Assembly: GCF_000737695.1 (NCBI RefSeq) | Contig: NZ_JPRM01000004.1 | Span: 56,525-120,524, forward strand | Direction: 5' to 3' | Source of the DNA: Flavobacterium hydatis | Lineage (GTDB): Bacteria > Bacteroidota > Bacteroidia > Flavobacteriales > Flavobacteriaceae | DNA length: 64,000 nucleotides | Shown here: one piece after another, positions 20,475 to 30,467 of the stretch | Position numbering within the stretch: position 1 is the stretch's first letter | How the letters are laid out: each line of letters opens with the position of its first letter | Program-made: the position numbers and the translations under genes | The notes under the pieces: model-generated | The model's database searches: none | The model's input: only the letters and a program-made list of their open reading frames with translations | Told to the model about the DNA's origin: nothing

Positions 20475-20563
20475 ATGCTCAGTAAATCTGTATTCAGTAT
20501 TTATTTTAAAATATTAACACGAGATTATTTTTTTAATGTTGGTAAGTGAGTACTAAAAACTCT

Positions 20564-22045
20564 TTACTGAACACTAAATAAAGTTCCATCTTTACCGTCT
20601 TTCAACTGAATACCTAATTCAATCAATTGATCTCTGATTTGATCTGAAAGAGCAAAGTTTTTGTCAGCTCTGGCTTGATTTCTCATTCCGATTAGCATAG
20701 TTACAACACCTTCTAATTTATCATTATTAGAGTCTGAAATTTTCTCATCTTTTAATCCTAAAACATCAAACACAAAAGCTCGTAAAGCAGTCGATAAGTT
20801 GTTTAAGTCTTCAGAAGTTATAGTTTCTTTATTGTCTTTTAATAAATTAACATAACGTACAGCTTCAAATAATTGTGCGATTAAAATAGGAGTATTAAAA
20901 TCATCATTCATAGCATCGTAGCATAATTGTTTCCAACTTGCTATGTTAATTGAAGAGGTAGAACTTGGAGTAATTGTATCCAACGAGTCCATCGCTTCCA
21001 TTAATCGCTTGTATCCTTTTTCGGCAGCAACAATGGCATCATCCGAAAAATCTAAAATGCTTCTATAGTGTGCTTGTAACATAAAGAAACGAGCTACCGA
21101 AGCAGAAAAAGGTTTGCTAAGAATAGTATTATCTCCACTCAAAATCTCACCAGGTAAAATATTATTCCCTGTTGATTTTGCCATTTTCTTTCCATTTAAG
21201 GTAAGCATATTGGCATGCATCCAGTAATTTACTGGACTCTGACCTGTACAAGCTTCGTTTTGTGCAATTTCGCATTCATGGTGTGGGAATTTTAAATCCA
21301 TTCCACCTCCATGAATATCAAAATGATTACCCAGATATTTAGTACTCATTGCTGTACATTCAAGATGCCAGCCAGGGAAACCATCACTCCAAGGTGACGG
21401 CCATCTCATTATATGTTGTGGTTCTGCCTTTTTCCAAAGAGCAAAATCTTGTGGGTTTCTTTTGTCAGACTGTCCGTCAAGATCACGAGTATTGGCTAAC
21501 ATATCTTCGATGTTTCGTCCGCTTAGTATACCGTAATTATTAGTTTCGTTATATTTTACAACATCAAAATATACAGATCCATTGGCTTCGTAGCCAATTC
21601 CTGTATCGATTATTTTTTTAACAATCTCTATTTGCTCAATAATATGACCCGTTGCAGTTGGTTCAATACTAGGAGGTAAAAAATTAAAAGCTTTAAGGAT
21701 ATCATGAAAATCTACAGTATAACGTTGTACGATTTCCATAGGTTCTAATTGCTCCAAACGTGCTTTTTTTGCGATTTTATCTTCACCTTCATCAACATCA
21801 TCTACAATATGACCAACATCAGTAATGTTTCGTACGTAACGTACTTTATAGTCCAAATGCGAAAAATACCTAAAGATTACGTCAAAAGACATAAAAGTTC
21901 TAACATTTCCTAAATGTACATTACTGTAAACTGTAGGTCCGCAAACATACATTCCAACATTTCCCTCATGAATAGGATTGAAATTTTCTTTTTCACCCGA
22001 AAGTGAATTGTATATTTTTAGATGTTGACTTGTATATAAAGGCAT
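20564..22045 (-). CDS. cysS: Cysteinyl-tRNA synthetase
   Basis: The 493-aa class I synthetase charges tRNA-Cys. It has the zinc-ligand cysteine and HIGH-type box in [19 protein letters not shown] near residue 28, further zinc ligands in [10 protein letters not shown] and [12 protein letters not shown] near 225-260, and the KMSKS-type loop [12 protein letters not shown] near 290. The C-terminal DALR-like helical region ends with [20 protein letters not shown]. Length is usual. It is co-oriented with yidD and lgt downstream and the small four-helix-bundle gene upstream. Confidence 0.96.
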   Translation of the reverse strand: MPLYTSQHLKIYNSLSGEKENFNPIHEGNVGMYVCGPTVYSNVHLGNVRTFMSFDVIFRYFSHLDYKVRYVRNITDVGHIVDDVDEGEDKIAKKARLEQLEPMEIVQRYTVDFHDILKAFNFLPPSIEPTATGHIIEQIEIVKKIIDTGIGYEANGSVYFDVVKYNETNNYGILSGRNIEDMLANTRDLDGQSDKRNPQDFALWKKAEPQHIMRWPSPWSDGFPGWHLECTAMSTKYLGNHFDIHGGGMDLKFPHHECEIAQNEACTGQSPVNYWMHANMLTLNGKKMAKSTGNNILPGEILSGDNTILSKPFSASVARFFMLQAHYRSILDFSDDAIVAAEKGYKRLMEAMDSLDTITPSSTSSINIASWKQLCYDAMNDDFNTPILIAQLFEAVRYVNLLKDNKETITSEDLNNLSTALRAFVFDVLGLKDEKISDSNNDKLEGVVTMLIGMRNQARADKNFALSDQIRDQLIELGIQLKDGKDGTLFSVQ

Positions 22046-22114
22046 ATTTTTTTTCTGTTTGATTGTTTAACTGTTGATTTGTTTAATCGTTTAACTGTTT
22101 ACTTTGTTGAACTT

Positions 22115-22480
22115 CTATATTTGTGTAAGATAATATTTTTTTAAGCTGTTAATCTGATTGCAAATTTTTTCAATTTTCTCACGACAACTTATGTATTCAT
22201 CTTCAGATATATAATTTAAATCTTTGGAAATTATAATGTGATTTAATGTTTCCATTGCAGATGAATACGAAATAGTCAAAAAATGTGCTTTGTCCTTGCT
22301 GGTATTTCTGGAAGTTCCTTCAGCAATATTTGTAGCAATTGAAGAAGAACTTCTTTTTATTTGAGAAATTATTCCGAATAATTCAGTTGAAGGAAACTTA
22401 CTGGTTAATTTATAGATATCCAAAACGAACATTCTTGAGTTTTGCCAAACATCTAATTTCTCAAAGGAAAATATGTACAT
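22115..22480 (-). CDS. Four-helix-bundle protein (23S rRNA IVS family)
   Basis: The 121-aa protein matches the family first found in intervening sequences of 23S rRNA genes: FEKLDVWQNSRMFVLDIYKL at the N-terminus, then FPSTELFGIISQIKRSSSSI, ATNIAEGTSRNTSKDKAHF and a final helix EKIEKICNQINSLKKYYL. The structure is a four-helix bundle and the function is not established, although nucleic acid binding has been proposed. It sits between folE and cysS, 69 bp from each, in spacers rich in GTTTAAC/CGATTAAC words. That setting suggests a small inserted cassette in an otherwise housekeeping run. Confidence 0.88.
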   Translation of the reverse strand: MYIFSFEKLDVWQNSRMFVLDIYKLTSKFPSTELFGIISQIKRSSSSIATNIAEGTSRNTSKDKAHFLTISYSSAMETLNHIIISKDLNYISEDEYISCREKIEKICNQINSLKKYYLTQI

Positions 22481-22548
22481 TTTTTATTTAATTACAGTTA
22501 ATCGTTAATACGTTTTCGATTAACCAAATTAACGATTAACCGATTAAA

Positions 22549-23220
22549 CTAGAACTGTGTTTCTAACTTAATGTAATCCAAAAACTCTCTTCTTGTTTGA
22601 GGATCTTTAAATTTACCACCAAATTCAGAAGTTACTGTGCTACTTTCGATATCTTTAATTCCTCTAGAGTTTACACAAAGGTGTTTTGCATCAATAACAC
22701 AAGCTACATCTTCAGTACCAAGAGCTTTTTGTAATTCCTGAACGATTTGCATAGTTAAACGCTCTTGAACCTGAGGTCTTTTTGAGTAATATTCAACAAT
22801 TCGGTTCATTTTTGATAGACCAATTACTCTTCCGTTAGAAATATAAGCAACATGAGCTCTTCCTATAATTGGTAATAAATGGTGTTCGCAGGTAGAATAA
22901 AGCGTAATGTTTTTTTCAACCAACATTTCGCCATATTTATAATTATTATCAAAAGTAGATGCTTTTGGTTTTCTTACAGGATTAAGTCCGCCAAAAATTT
23001 CTTTAACAAACATTTTAGCCACTCTGTTTGGAGTACCTTTTAAACTATCATCTGTTAAATCCATTCCAAGTGTAAGTAGAATATTTTCAACATCTTTCTT
23101 TATCTTTTCTATTTTTTCATCGTCAGTAATTGCAAAAGCATCTTCTCTGATTGGGTTTTGCGCACTTGAACCGATATGATTGTCACCTATTTCGTCTAAA
23201 AATTCTTCGTTATTTATCAT
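22549..23220 (-). CDS. folE: GTP cyclohydrolase I
   Basis: FolE converts GTP to 7,8-dihydroneopterin triphosphate, the first step of tetrahydrofolate synthesis. The 223-aa protein has an N-terminal acidic extension of about 45 residues, then the catalytic core: YSTCEHHLLPIIGRAHVAYI near residue 108 with the zinc-ligand Cys and His residues, LSKMNRIVEYYSKRPQVQER near 140, and AKHLCVNSRGIKD near 178 with the second zinc cysteine. All ligands are present, so the enzyme is of the zinc type. It heads the minus-strand run that continues through cysS to lgt. A weak -7 box (TATCTTTA on the minus strand, about 45 bp before the ATG) may drive it. Confidence 0.95.
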   Translation of the reverse strand: MINNEEFLDEIGDNHIGSSAQNPIREDAFAITDDEKIEKIKKDVENILLTLGMDLTDDSLKGTPNRVAKMFVKEIFGGLNPVRKPKASTFDNNYKYGEMLVEKNITLYSTCEHHLLPIIGRAHVAYISNGRVIGLSKMNRIVEYYSKRPQVQERLTMQIVQELQKALGTEDVACVIDAKHLCVNSRGIKDIESSTVTSEFGGKFKDPQTRREFLDYIKLETQF

Positions 23221-23556
23221 TAAAAACTACTATTATATTGGGTATATCTTTTTGAGTGCGTAAAGATAATTAATAAAAAGGAAACATTTTCTATCGTTTC
23301 TACTATTTAATCTTTCCTTTTAGGATATGAACTATGTTAGATGTGCTTAGTTGCCTAAAACAGAAATGACAACAGCAATCAAAAGGTATTATCATTCACA
23401 TATTATTAACTAATTGTTTCTTTTAGATGTCTTTTATTTTCTGGTTCATTGGTTAAAATGGTTTGTCTTAAAACATTAACTACATAAATTGAATCTTTTT
23501 TGACTATGATAAATGTAATATGTATGTAGTACTATTCCGTTTTAATGTCAAATAAA
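23221..23556. other. Gene-free spacer upstream of folE
   Basis: The 336 bases between folE and the terminator of the giant CotH-like gene hold the folE promoter region at the left end. I see no small open frame with a plausible start, no repeat and no RNA fold in the rest. Confidence 0.4.
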
Positions 23557-23582
23557 AAACCTCTCAGAATTTAATCTGAGAG
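23557..23582 (-). terminator. Terminator of the giant CotH-like gene
   Basis: ACCTCTCAGA and TCTGAGAGGT form a perfect 10-bp stem; read on the minus strand it is followed by TTTTTTATTT. It lies 43 bp beyond the stop codon. Confidence 0.8.
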
Positions 23583-23625
23583 GTCTCTCTTTATTTGTAC
23601 ATTCTCCTGAAGAGAAAAATCTTTA

Positions 23626-26600
23626 TTATTTTTTAATCAACTTATGAGTACTTACTGTACCATTGCTATTTACAATCTTTATAATATAAAATCCTGAATT
23701 TAAATTTCCAATATTTACATTGTTAGATTGACTGGTTAAGGTATTGTTTTGTACTAGTTTTCCATCGATAGAGTAAATACTCATCGTTGAATTTACAGAA
23801 TCACTATTCTGTAAGTTAATGTTAATTTCGTTATAAGCAGGGTTAGGGTAAATAATTACATGTTGAGCTTCAGTATTTAATAATTCTTCCGAAATATTTT
23901 CTGCTGTACGTTTGGTCATTACATTACCTTTTACATCTGCTTTAGACAAAGGCCCCCAGTTATTGGTAGTAAAGGCTCTTGATACTAATGAATAAGTGCC
24001 CAAAGGAAGTACGATACCTTTACTTGTATTGTACTGAAGTGCCGATGGTGATACAACACCATCTTTACCCATTGGGTCTGAACCATCAGTTGTATAATAC
24101 ACTTCCGTTCCTGTATTAGGATTGTTTATCGTAATCTTATTCGCTACCGTTGTATCAAATGGAGCTGCTAATAAGGTATGAACCATATTGTACTCTTGCC
24201 ATTTTTGTAATGAATAGGATACTCTTTCAGGTACTTGAGCTAATACTCTAGGTACGTCTGTATTTTTCCAATAATTGTATACTTCTCTATCGAAAGACAT
24301 ATAAGCCGCATCCAATTTATACACATTGTTTAGTTCGGTTACGGTGTTTTTTATCTTAGTTTGCACATTACTCACAGAAAGAGGAGCCACAACATTGCTT
24401 TTTGGATCACCAAAAGCTGCCTGAACATAATCTTTTACGAATGTTTTAAATTCAAGATTTCCCGTAGTTTGATTTACATTTGACCCCATAAAGTTGCCAA
24501 ACAAACCTCCAGGTCCTAATCTAGAATCATTTAAAATCCATTTTTGTTTGTAATTACCTCCACCACCAGCAAAACCTATGGGAGGCATTGTTGTTGATGA
24601 AGTAGGGGCTGTGAATCCTCCAAAAAATGCACCATCGGTATCATTTATGTTCATTTTGACTTTCATAAAAGTCGGTGCAAAATTGTGTACTATGGCAATT
24701 GCTTCGTTTTCGGTATCTGTAAACATAAACATAATCTGGAATTTGATTAAGTCCTCAATATCTACCCAATTTTTAAAACCTTGAAAATCTTTGGCTGCTG
24801 CGAGTTTCTTTATATTTTGCCAAATGGCAGTACTACCATCGCCTTCTTCTATAACTCCTATTGGGAAATTACCATCTTGTAAATTTACAGTTGTGTAATT
24901 ATCAGTATCATCTCCAAATACTTCTTCTAAATTATTGGAACTAAAATCGTTTCTCATGGTTTTAACACCTCTGTATTTACCATTTATAAAGAAATTTATA
25001 TATCGGGTATCTAGCGCATATTTGCCTATTTCTTTACAAAGGTTCATTGTCATCTTCTCGTCGAAACGTAAGTAACCCGTATTGTAAATATTATTCTGAG
25101 GACCATCTTGACCTTCTTTCAAAGAGATAACTTGTATCTTATTTGTAGTAGGATAAACTTCACCAGGATACGTATCAAAGAATGGGTAATTTGCTTTTTT
25201 AACGGATGCATTTTTGTTAAATTTAAATTTAACTCCGCCGTTATATTGTGCTAGACTTGCCTGTCCAAACTGCTTCGTAGTAGAATTTGAGAAAAAGTTG
25301 GTATGATCACTATAAATGTGTTTGTCTATATACTCAAACGAACCTTGTACCCAAAGAGGGGATATCTCTGCATCTGTCGATATAGAAACAATAGGTAATT
25401 CAGCTATTGCTTTTGAATATTCGTCGGCTGTTAATATATAAGCTTTATTTGTCCATTGCGCATAACTAGTAGGTAATTCGTTCTTATAGTTGTCTTGTAG
25501 TACATAAGTATGTGATATTACGCTAGAATTACCTGTTGTGTCATAAGCATATACTTTAAGTACACATGATTGTTTTATAGAAATAGGAGCAGTGTATTTT
25601 GTTCCAACTGTTTTAGAAGGAAACTTACCATCTAATGTATAATTAACAGTAATTCCAGACGGAGCCGTGATTGTTAAATCAAACCCTGTTGGGTATATAC
25701 CTCTTTCTTTACTGAAAGATAAAGCTACTTTTTGTTGTCCAACTGTATTAGATAAATTGTATGTAGGATTGATAAAAGAAGCTAAAGTGGTTGCTGCATC
25801 AGTGGTTCGTCCATAACTCGTATTGTATGGAGTTTCGATGTAAGTCAATTCATCTAAAGCAGCTGTTCTTTTACCTGTTATAGTCGATAAATAAACTATA
25901 CCTCCTGTGTTTTTTAAATCAAAGTTAAGATGGAAACTTCCTTTTTCTGGTTTTTTATCTGCTATCAATACTGCAAATCCTTTAGCAGGAACAAGGATGT
26001 TTTTAAGAATGTTTAGATCTTTTTTAGTGTCTTTATTCGATACAGAAACATTACTGTCGATAAGAATCATTTTGTCCAGACTGTTGTATATTTCTATCCA
26101 ATCTTCCTTTTGATCTACTGTACCCTGTGCTGATACTTCGTTAATAACAAGTCCCTTCATTAAAGAAGAATCTGTTATAACATTTGTTAGTGTACTAATT
26201 ACTGCTGCTGCATTTGGTCCTTTTTGATTGTCTTTGTATTTAATTACTAAACGAGGTCGGTACATATTGCCTGCTTCATAAGAGCGCACGCGGGCAAAAT
26301 TTGATGACACGCCTTTGCCTTCAAACAAAAAGGCTAAGCTTTGTCCTGGTTCCCATCCTCTCAGACGGTTTTCATCAATCAGTTTTTTAATATCAACGGT
26401 ACGGTTTTGTGCATAATCAGCGCGCGTATCTGTATTCCATAATTCACTATTTTCAGAATAAGCACGGCTTGAAATATTATTTTTTATTGGCGAATACGTT
26501 TGTGCATCACCAATCTCTGATTTTATAGATAAGTTAGTCGCATTGCTTGAACCATAGGCATAAAATTCGATATAGGCTTCTGTTATTTCGGCGTTAGCAG

Positions 26601-29600
26601 GGAAATCAACGGTTTGGAAACGAATCCCTGTTTTATAAGAATCTGATTGTCCTGCCAATGATAAATAAGCGTCACCTAAATACATATTGCCATCAAGGTT
26701 TTCTCTTCCGTCATCGTATCCAGCCGTTACAATGTTAGTATAGGTTTGTGTTTGGCTTGAATCAGTTGTTATGCTTGGCCCTGCACCATTATTAGCATAT
26801 TTTATAACGAGACGTGGTCTGTAAAGTGTAGACGCCTCGTATGCATAAGCTCTTGCTCCATCATTTAAGCTTAGTCCATTAAATTTGAATGCGATATTTT
26901 CACCCGATTTCCATCCATTTAAGCGAATTTCATCAATAATATTTTTCAGATTTGGAGTTCGATTTTTTGCAAGATCGGTTATCCAAGCATCAGTTGTCCA
27001 ATTTATTTTATTGTTAGTGTATTGGCGTAATGTAATGCTTTTAGGATCATATGTGTAAAGCAATTTTTGGTTCAATTCAGCATAAATATCTGCAGTTGTT
27101 GCAGGACTTGTGGCGTATGCATAAAATTCGATATAAGCATCCTTAATTTCTGAAGTTGCTGGAATTTGAGTATTACGGAAAATAAATCCAGTATTACTAC
27201 CATCAGTACGTCCGCTCAAGAACATGGCGCCATCTCCCAAAGCCATATTACCGTTTGTGTATTCTCTTCCGTCGTCATTTCCAGTAGATATAATAGAGGC
27301 TTCGGTTTGTATTTCGTTCGGGTCAACCACTATACTTGGCCCAGCACCGTTAACAACATATTTTACAACCAAACGAGGCCTGTAAAGATTAGACCCTTCA
27401 TAGGCATAAGCTCTTGCGCCATCGTTTAAGCTTATTCCATTGAATTTAAGCGCAATATTATCACCCGATTTCCATCCGTTTAAACGAATTTCATCGATAA
27501 TATTTCTTAAATTAGGAGTTCGGTTTTTTTCAAGATCTTTAGTCCAGGTTTCAGTTATCCAGTGAATTTTATTAGTAGAGTATTCGCGAGCGGTAATACT
27601 TTTAGAACTATACGTGTAAGGCAATTTTTGGTTTTTCTCAGCGTATATATCTATAGCTGATGCTGGACTTGTGGCATAAGCACAAAATTCAACATAAGCA
27701 TCTTTGATTTCAGCATTTGCCGGAATTTCAGTATTGTGAAAAATAAATCCGCTGTCACTTCCATCAGTGCGTCCACTCAAAAACATAGCGCCATCTCCTA
27801 AGGCCATATTGCCGTTTGTGTATTCTCTTCCGTCGTCATTTCCAGTGTTTATAATAGAAACATTGGTTTGTATTTCGGTTGGGTCAACGACTATACTTGG
27901 TCCTGCACCGTTAACAACATATTTTACAACCAAACGCGGTCTGTAAAGATTTGATCCTTCATATGCGTAAGCTCTTGCTCCGTCGTTTAATCCTAATCCA
28001 TTAAATTTGAATGCAATATTATCACCCGATTTCCATCCGTTTAGACGAATTTCGTCAATAATATTTCTCAAATTTGGAGTTCGGTTTTTTTCAAGATCCT
28101 TAGCCCAGGCTTCTGTTGCCCAATGGATTTTATTATTGGTGTATTCGCGAGCTGTAATACTTTTAGGAGTATAAGTGTAAGGTAATTTTTGATTCTTCTC
28201 AGCATATATATTTATGGCTGTCGCAGGGCTTGTGGCGTAAGCGGAAAATTCAATATAAGCATCTTTGATTTCAGCATTTGCCGGAATTTGTGTATTGCGA
28301 AAAATAAAACCGCTGTCACTTCCATCAGTACGTCCGCTCAAAAACATAGCGCCGTCACCCAAAGCCATATTACCATTTGTGTATTCTCTTCCGTCGTCAT
28401 TTCCAGTATTTATAATAGAGACATAAGTTTGTACTTCATTTGGGTCAACGATTATGCTTGGTCCTTTATTATTGTTAGCATATTCTATCACTAAACGAGG
28501 TCTGTAAAGTGTTGATCCTTCATAAGCATAAGCCCTTGCTCCATCGTTTAAAGCTAGTCCATTGAATTTGAACGCGATATTTTCTCCCGATTTCCATCCG
28601 TTTAAACGAATTTCGTCGATAATATTTCTCAAATTCGGAGTTCGATTTTTTTCAAGATCTTTAGTCCAAGCTTCAGTTGCCCACTGAATGTTATTATTGG
28701 TGTATTGGCGGGATGTAATGCTTTTGGGGTTAGATGTGTAAGATGATGCTTGGGTTGTTTCAGCATATATATTTACGGTTGTAGCAGGGCTTGTGGAGTA
28801 AGCATAGAATTCGATATAAGCATCTTTGATTTCTGCATTTGCCGGAATTTGGGTATTACGGAAAATAAAACCGCTGTCGCTGCCATCAGTACGTCCGCTT
28901 AAAAAGAGAGCACCGTCTCCCAAAGCCATATTACCATTAGTATATTCTCTTCCATCTTCATTTCCGATAGATATTATGCTTGCCGTAACTCCATTTAGTG
29001 GAGTTGTTTCGATATTAGGTCCATTTCCTTCTGTTTTATATTTAATTACAAGACGTGGTTTATATGATGCACCCATTTCATTGGTACACGCAGTAGCTCC
29101 ATTATTTTGTAAAGTTCCAACAAATTTAAACCCGATTGCCTGACCTGATTTCCATCCTGATAAACGGGTTGCATCAATAATGTTTTTAAGATCGGGTGTT
29201 TTATATAGTTTGTTATTAACTAACCAAGATTCGGTAAACCAATTGATGGTATTTGCCGAATAGTTTCTTTTGGTAATATTACCTGATGTAGTAGCGTATG
29301 TAGCGGCATCAGCCAACTCGGTAGAGATGTTGACAGTACTAGCAGGACTTGTTCCGTAGGAATAAAATTCTATGTAAGCCTCTGATATTTCTGCTTTTTC
29401 TGGTATTTCGACAACAGGAAATCTTACTACACTATTGCTTGAATCAGATCTTCCACCTAAGTTGATATAGCCATCAGTCAGGTACATTGATCCATTGGTG
29501 TTTTCTCGACCATCATCTGTATTAGCTATTACGGTGGTTGTAAAAGTGCCGAAAGCCGATGTATAAGTTATTTGTAACTTGGGAGCCATCGCTACGTTTC

Positions 29601-30156
29601 CGTCATAAGACCACATAATAAATGAACCTTGTTGGTTTCCAGTTAGTTTAAAAGCTACATTAGCATTTCCTACACCCGCAGGAAACATATCTAATAACAA
29701 GTTTGTTACGTCGGGTGTTGTATATTCTTTATTTACTACACAAGCTGGGGTGCCCCATGTTACAGAATCGAATGTGTATTGACGTCCTTTTATTGAAGTA
29801 GCAGTGGTTACTGCGGTAGAGGCGGGATATGCATCTGAATTACCTCTTTCGCCAAATATAGAAACGGTTGTACCTATTGTACTGGCAGTTCTTCCGTAAA
29901 ATATAATGTTAGCGCTCTTTATAACAGCATCTGCTGGTAATGAAATTTCTTGGAAACGAATGTATGTTTCAGTAGGTGCGGCAGTAGTTCCACCTTCTAA
30001 GTATAAGCCCGAACTTGTATAGTTTACAGCATTGTTGGATGTGGTTATTGCGACATCATTGTAGCTTCCTTTAATAGGAAGTTGTGTTTTTTGCTGTGCA
30101 TTCAAACTGCCAATAAGGGAGAGTGAAATAAGGAAGAATAGTAGTTTTGTTTTCAT
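23626..30156 (-). CDS. Giant T9SS-secreted protein with CotH-like kinase domain
   Basis: The 2176-aa product has, in order: a signal peptide (1-20, LLFFLISLSLIGSLNAQQ); seven beta-sandwich units of about 187 residues (roughly 25-1320) of the DNRLRE/CBM96-like type, each with a DGRE-x-x-x-G-x-M motif and a closing YxPRLVIKY strand; a lamin-tail domain (about 1330-1465, GLVINEVSAQGTVDQKEDWIE); a chitobiase C-terminal-like domain (about 1480-1560, NYTLDGKFPS); a CotH-like domain (about 1585-2000, LPIVSIS, NGKYRGVKTMRNDF); a second YYTTDGSDP domain; and a T9SS type A tail (about 2100-2176, IIYPNPAYNEININLQ to HKLIKK). CotH-family proteins are atypical secreted kinases; whether this one has activity is inference. 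It appears monocistronic. Confidence 0.88.
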   Translation of the reverse strand: MKTKLLFFLISLSLIGSLNAQQKTQLPIKGSYNDVAITTSNNAVNYTSSGLYLEGGTTAAPTETYIRFQEISLPADAVIKSANIIFYGRTASTIGTTVSIFGERGNSDAYPASTAVTTATSIKGRQYTFDSVTWGTPACVVNKEYTTPDVTNLLLDMFPAGVGNANVAFKLTGNQQGSFIMWSYDGNVAMAPKLQITYTSAFGTFTTTVIANTDDGRENTNGSMYLTDGYINLGGRSDSSNSVVRFPVVEIPEKAEISEAYIEFYSYGTSPASTVNISTELADAATYATTSGNITKRNYSANTINWFTESWLVNNKLYKTPDLKNIIDATRLSGWKSGQAIGFKFVGTLQNNGATACTNEMGASYKPRLVIKYKTEGNGPNIETTPLNGVTASIISIGNEDGREYTNGNMALGDGALFLSGRTDGSDSGFIFRNTQIPANAEIKDAYIEFYAYSTSPATTVNIYAETTQASSYTSNPKSITSRQYTNNNIQWATEAWTKDLEKNRTPNLRNIIDEIRLNGWKSGENIAFKFNGLALNDGARAYAYEGSTLYRPRLVIEYANNNKGPSIIVDPNEVQTYVSIINTGNDDGREYTNGNMALGDGAMFLSGRTDGSDSGFIFRNTQIPANAEIKDAYIEFSAYATSPATAINIYAEKNQKLPYTYTPKSITAREYTNNKIHWATEAWAKDLEKNRTPNLRNIIDEIRLNGWKSGDNIAFKFNGLGLNDGARAYAYEGSNLYRPRLVVKYVVNGAGPSIVVDPTEIQTNVSIINTGNDDGREYTNGNMALGDGAMFLSGRTDGSDSGFIFHNTEIPANAEIKDAYVEFCAYATSPASAIDIYAEKNQKLPYTYSSKSITAREYSTNKIHWITETWTKDLEKNRTPNLRNIIDEIRLNGWKSGDNIALKFNGISLNDGARAYAYEGSNLYRPRLVVKYVVNGAGPSIVVDPNEIQTEASIISTGNDDGREYTNGNMALGDGAMFLSGRTDGSNTGFIFRNTQIPATSEIKDAYIEFYAYATSPATTADIYAELNQKLLYTYDPKSITLRQYTNNKINWTTDAWITDLAKNRTPNLKNIIDEIRLNGWKSGENIAFKFNGLSLNDGARAYAYEASTLYRPRLVIKYANNGAGPSITTDSSQTQTYTNIVTAGYDDGRENLDGNMYLGDAYLSLAGQSDSYKTGIRFQTVDFPANAEITEAYIEFYAYGSSNATNLSIKSEIGDAQTYSPIKNNISSRAYSENSELWNTDTRADYAQNRTVDIKKLIDENRLRGWEPGQSLAFLFEGKGVSSNFARVRSYEAGNMYRPRLVIKYKDNQKGPNAAAVISTLTNVITDSSLMKGLVINEVSAQGTVDQKEDWIEIYNSLDKMILIDSNVSVSNKDTKKDLNILKNILVPAKGFAVLIADKKPEKGSFHLNFDLKNTGGIVYLSTITGKRTAALDELTYIETPYNTSYGRTTDAATTLASFINPTYNLSNTVGQQKVALSFSKERGIYPTGFDLTITAPSGITVNYTLDGKFPSKTVGTKYTAPISIKQSCVLKVYAYDTTGNSSVISHTYVLQDNYKNELPTSYAQWTNKAYILTADEYSKAIAELPIVSISTDAEISPLWVQGSFEYIDKHIYSDHTNFFSNSTTKQFGQASLAQYNGGVKFKFNKNASVKKANYPFFDTYPGEVYPTTNKIQVISLKEGQDGPQNNIYNTGYLRFDEKMTMNLCKEIGKYALDTRYINFFINGKYRGVKTMRNDFSSNNLEEVFGDDTDNYTTVNLQDGNFPIGVIEEGDGSTAIWQNIKKLAAAKDFQGFKNWVDIEDLIKFQIMFMFTDTENEAIAIVHNFAPTFMKVKMNINDTDGAFFGGFTAPTSSTTMPPIGFAGGGGNYKQKWILNDSRLGPGGLFGNFMGSNVNQTTGNLEFKTFVKDYVQAAFGDPKSNVVAPLSVSNVQTKIKNTVTELNNVYKLDAAYMSFDREVYNYWKNTDVPRVLAQVPERVSYSLQKWQEYNMVHTLLAAPFDTTVANKITINNPNTGTEVYYTTDGSDPMGKDGVVSPSALQYNTSKGIVLPLGTYSLVSRAFTTNNWGPLSKADVKGNVMTKRTAENISEELLNTEAQHVIIYPNPAYNEININLQNSDSVNSTMSIYSIDGKLVQNNTLTSQSNNVNIGNLNSGFYIIKIVNSNGTVSTHKLIKK
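26690..29500 (-). repeat. In-gene tandem array, 561-bp period
   Basis: Equivalent positions of the DGRE motif region recur at about 26690, 27251, 27812, 28373 and 28934, exactly 561 bp (187 codons) apart; the next, at 29492, is 558 bp away. Units starting near 27251, 27812 and 28373 are nearly identical at DNA level; the outer units are diverged. Confidence 0.9.
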
Positions 30157-30201
30157 AATATGTAGTATTTATTATGTGATTATAAGCAAGGTTTAAAAAA
30201 A

Positions 30202-30231
30202 ACATGCAAATGTATTAACATGCTTGCATGT
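30202..30231. promoter_or_regulatory. ACATGC half-sites over the promoter of the giant gene
   Basis: ACATGC-TT-GCATGT (30218-30231) is an inverted repeat, with a further ACATGC at 30202-30207. They flank TACATTTG on the minus strand (30214-30207), an exact TAnnTTTG, about 50 bp before the ATG. The arrangement looks like an operator for a DNA-binding dimer. Confidence 0.45.
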
Positions 30232-30242
30232 CGATTTCCTCA

Positions 30243-30394
30243 ATAAGTTTTTTTTATATCATTTAAAAGCAGAAGGTTAAGGTGTTTTTGTGTAAAGCAA
30301 AAAATAAATATACAGAACGATTAATTATACTATGTAGCTAGTGTTGTAAACTTGATTTGTTTAAAATTAGGAGTCAAATATTCGGATAAAAAAA
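30243..30394. other. Spacer between giant gene promoter and aminotransferase terminator
   Basis: AT-rich sequence with no open frame or repeat that I can support. It lies upstream of the giant gene and downstream of the aminotransferase, both on the minus strand. Confidence 0.35.
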
Positions 30395-30442
30395 AGCCAG
30401 GAATTCACAAATTAACATTGGCTAATTTGTGAATTCCTGGCT
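30395..30442 (-). terminator. Terminator of the aminotransferase
   Basis: A perfect 20-bp stem (30395-30414 with 30423-30442) and 8-nt loop, followed on the minus strand by a run of eight or more T. It lies 25 bp after the stop. Confidence 0.85.
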
Positions 30443-30467
30443 AAAGGATTTAAAGATTATTTTTTGA

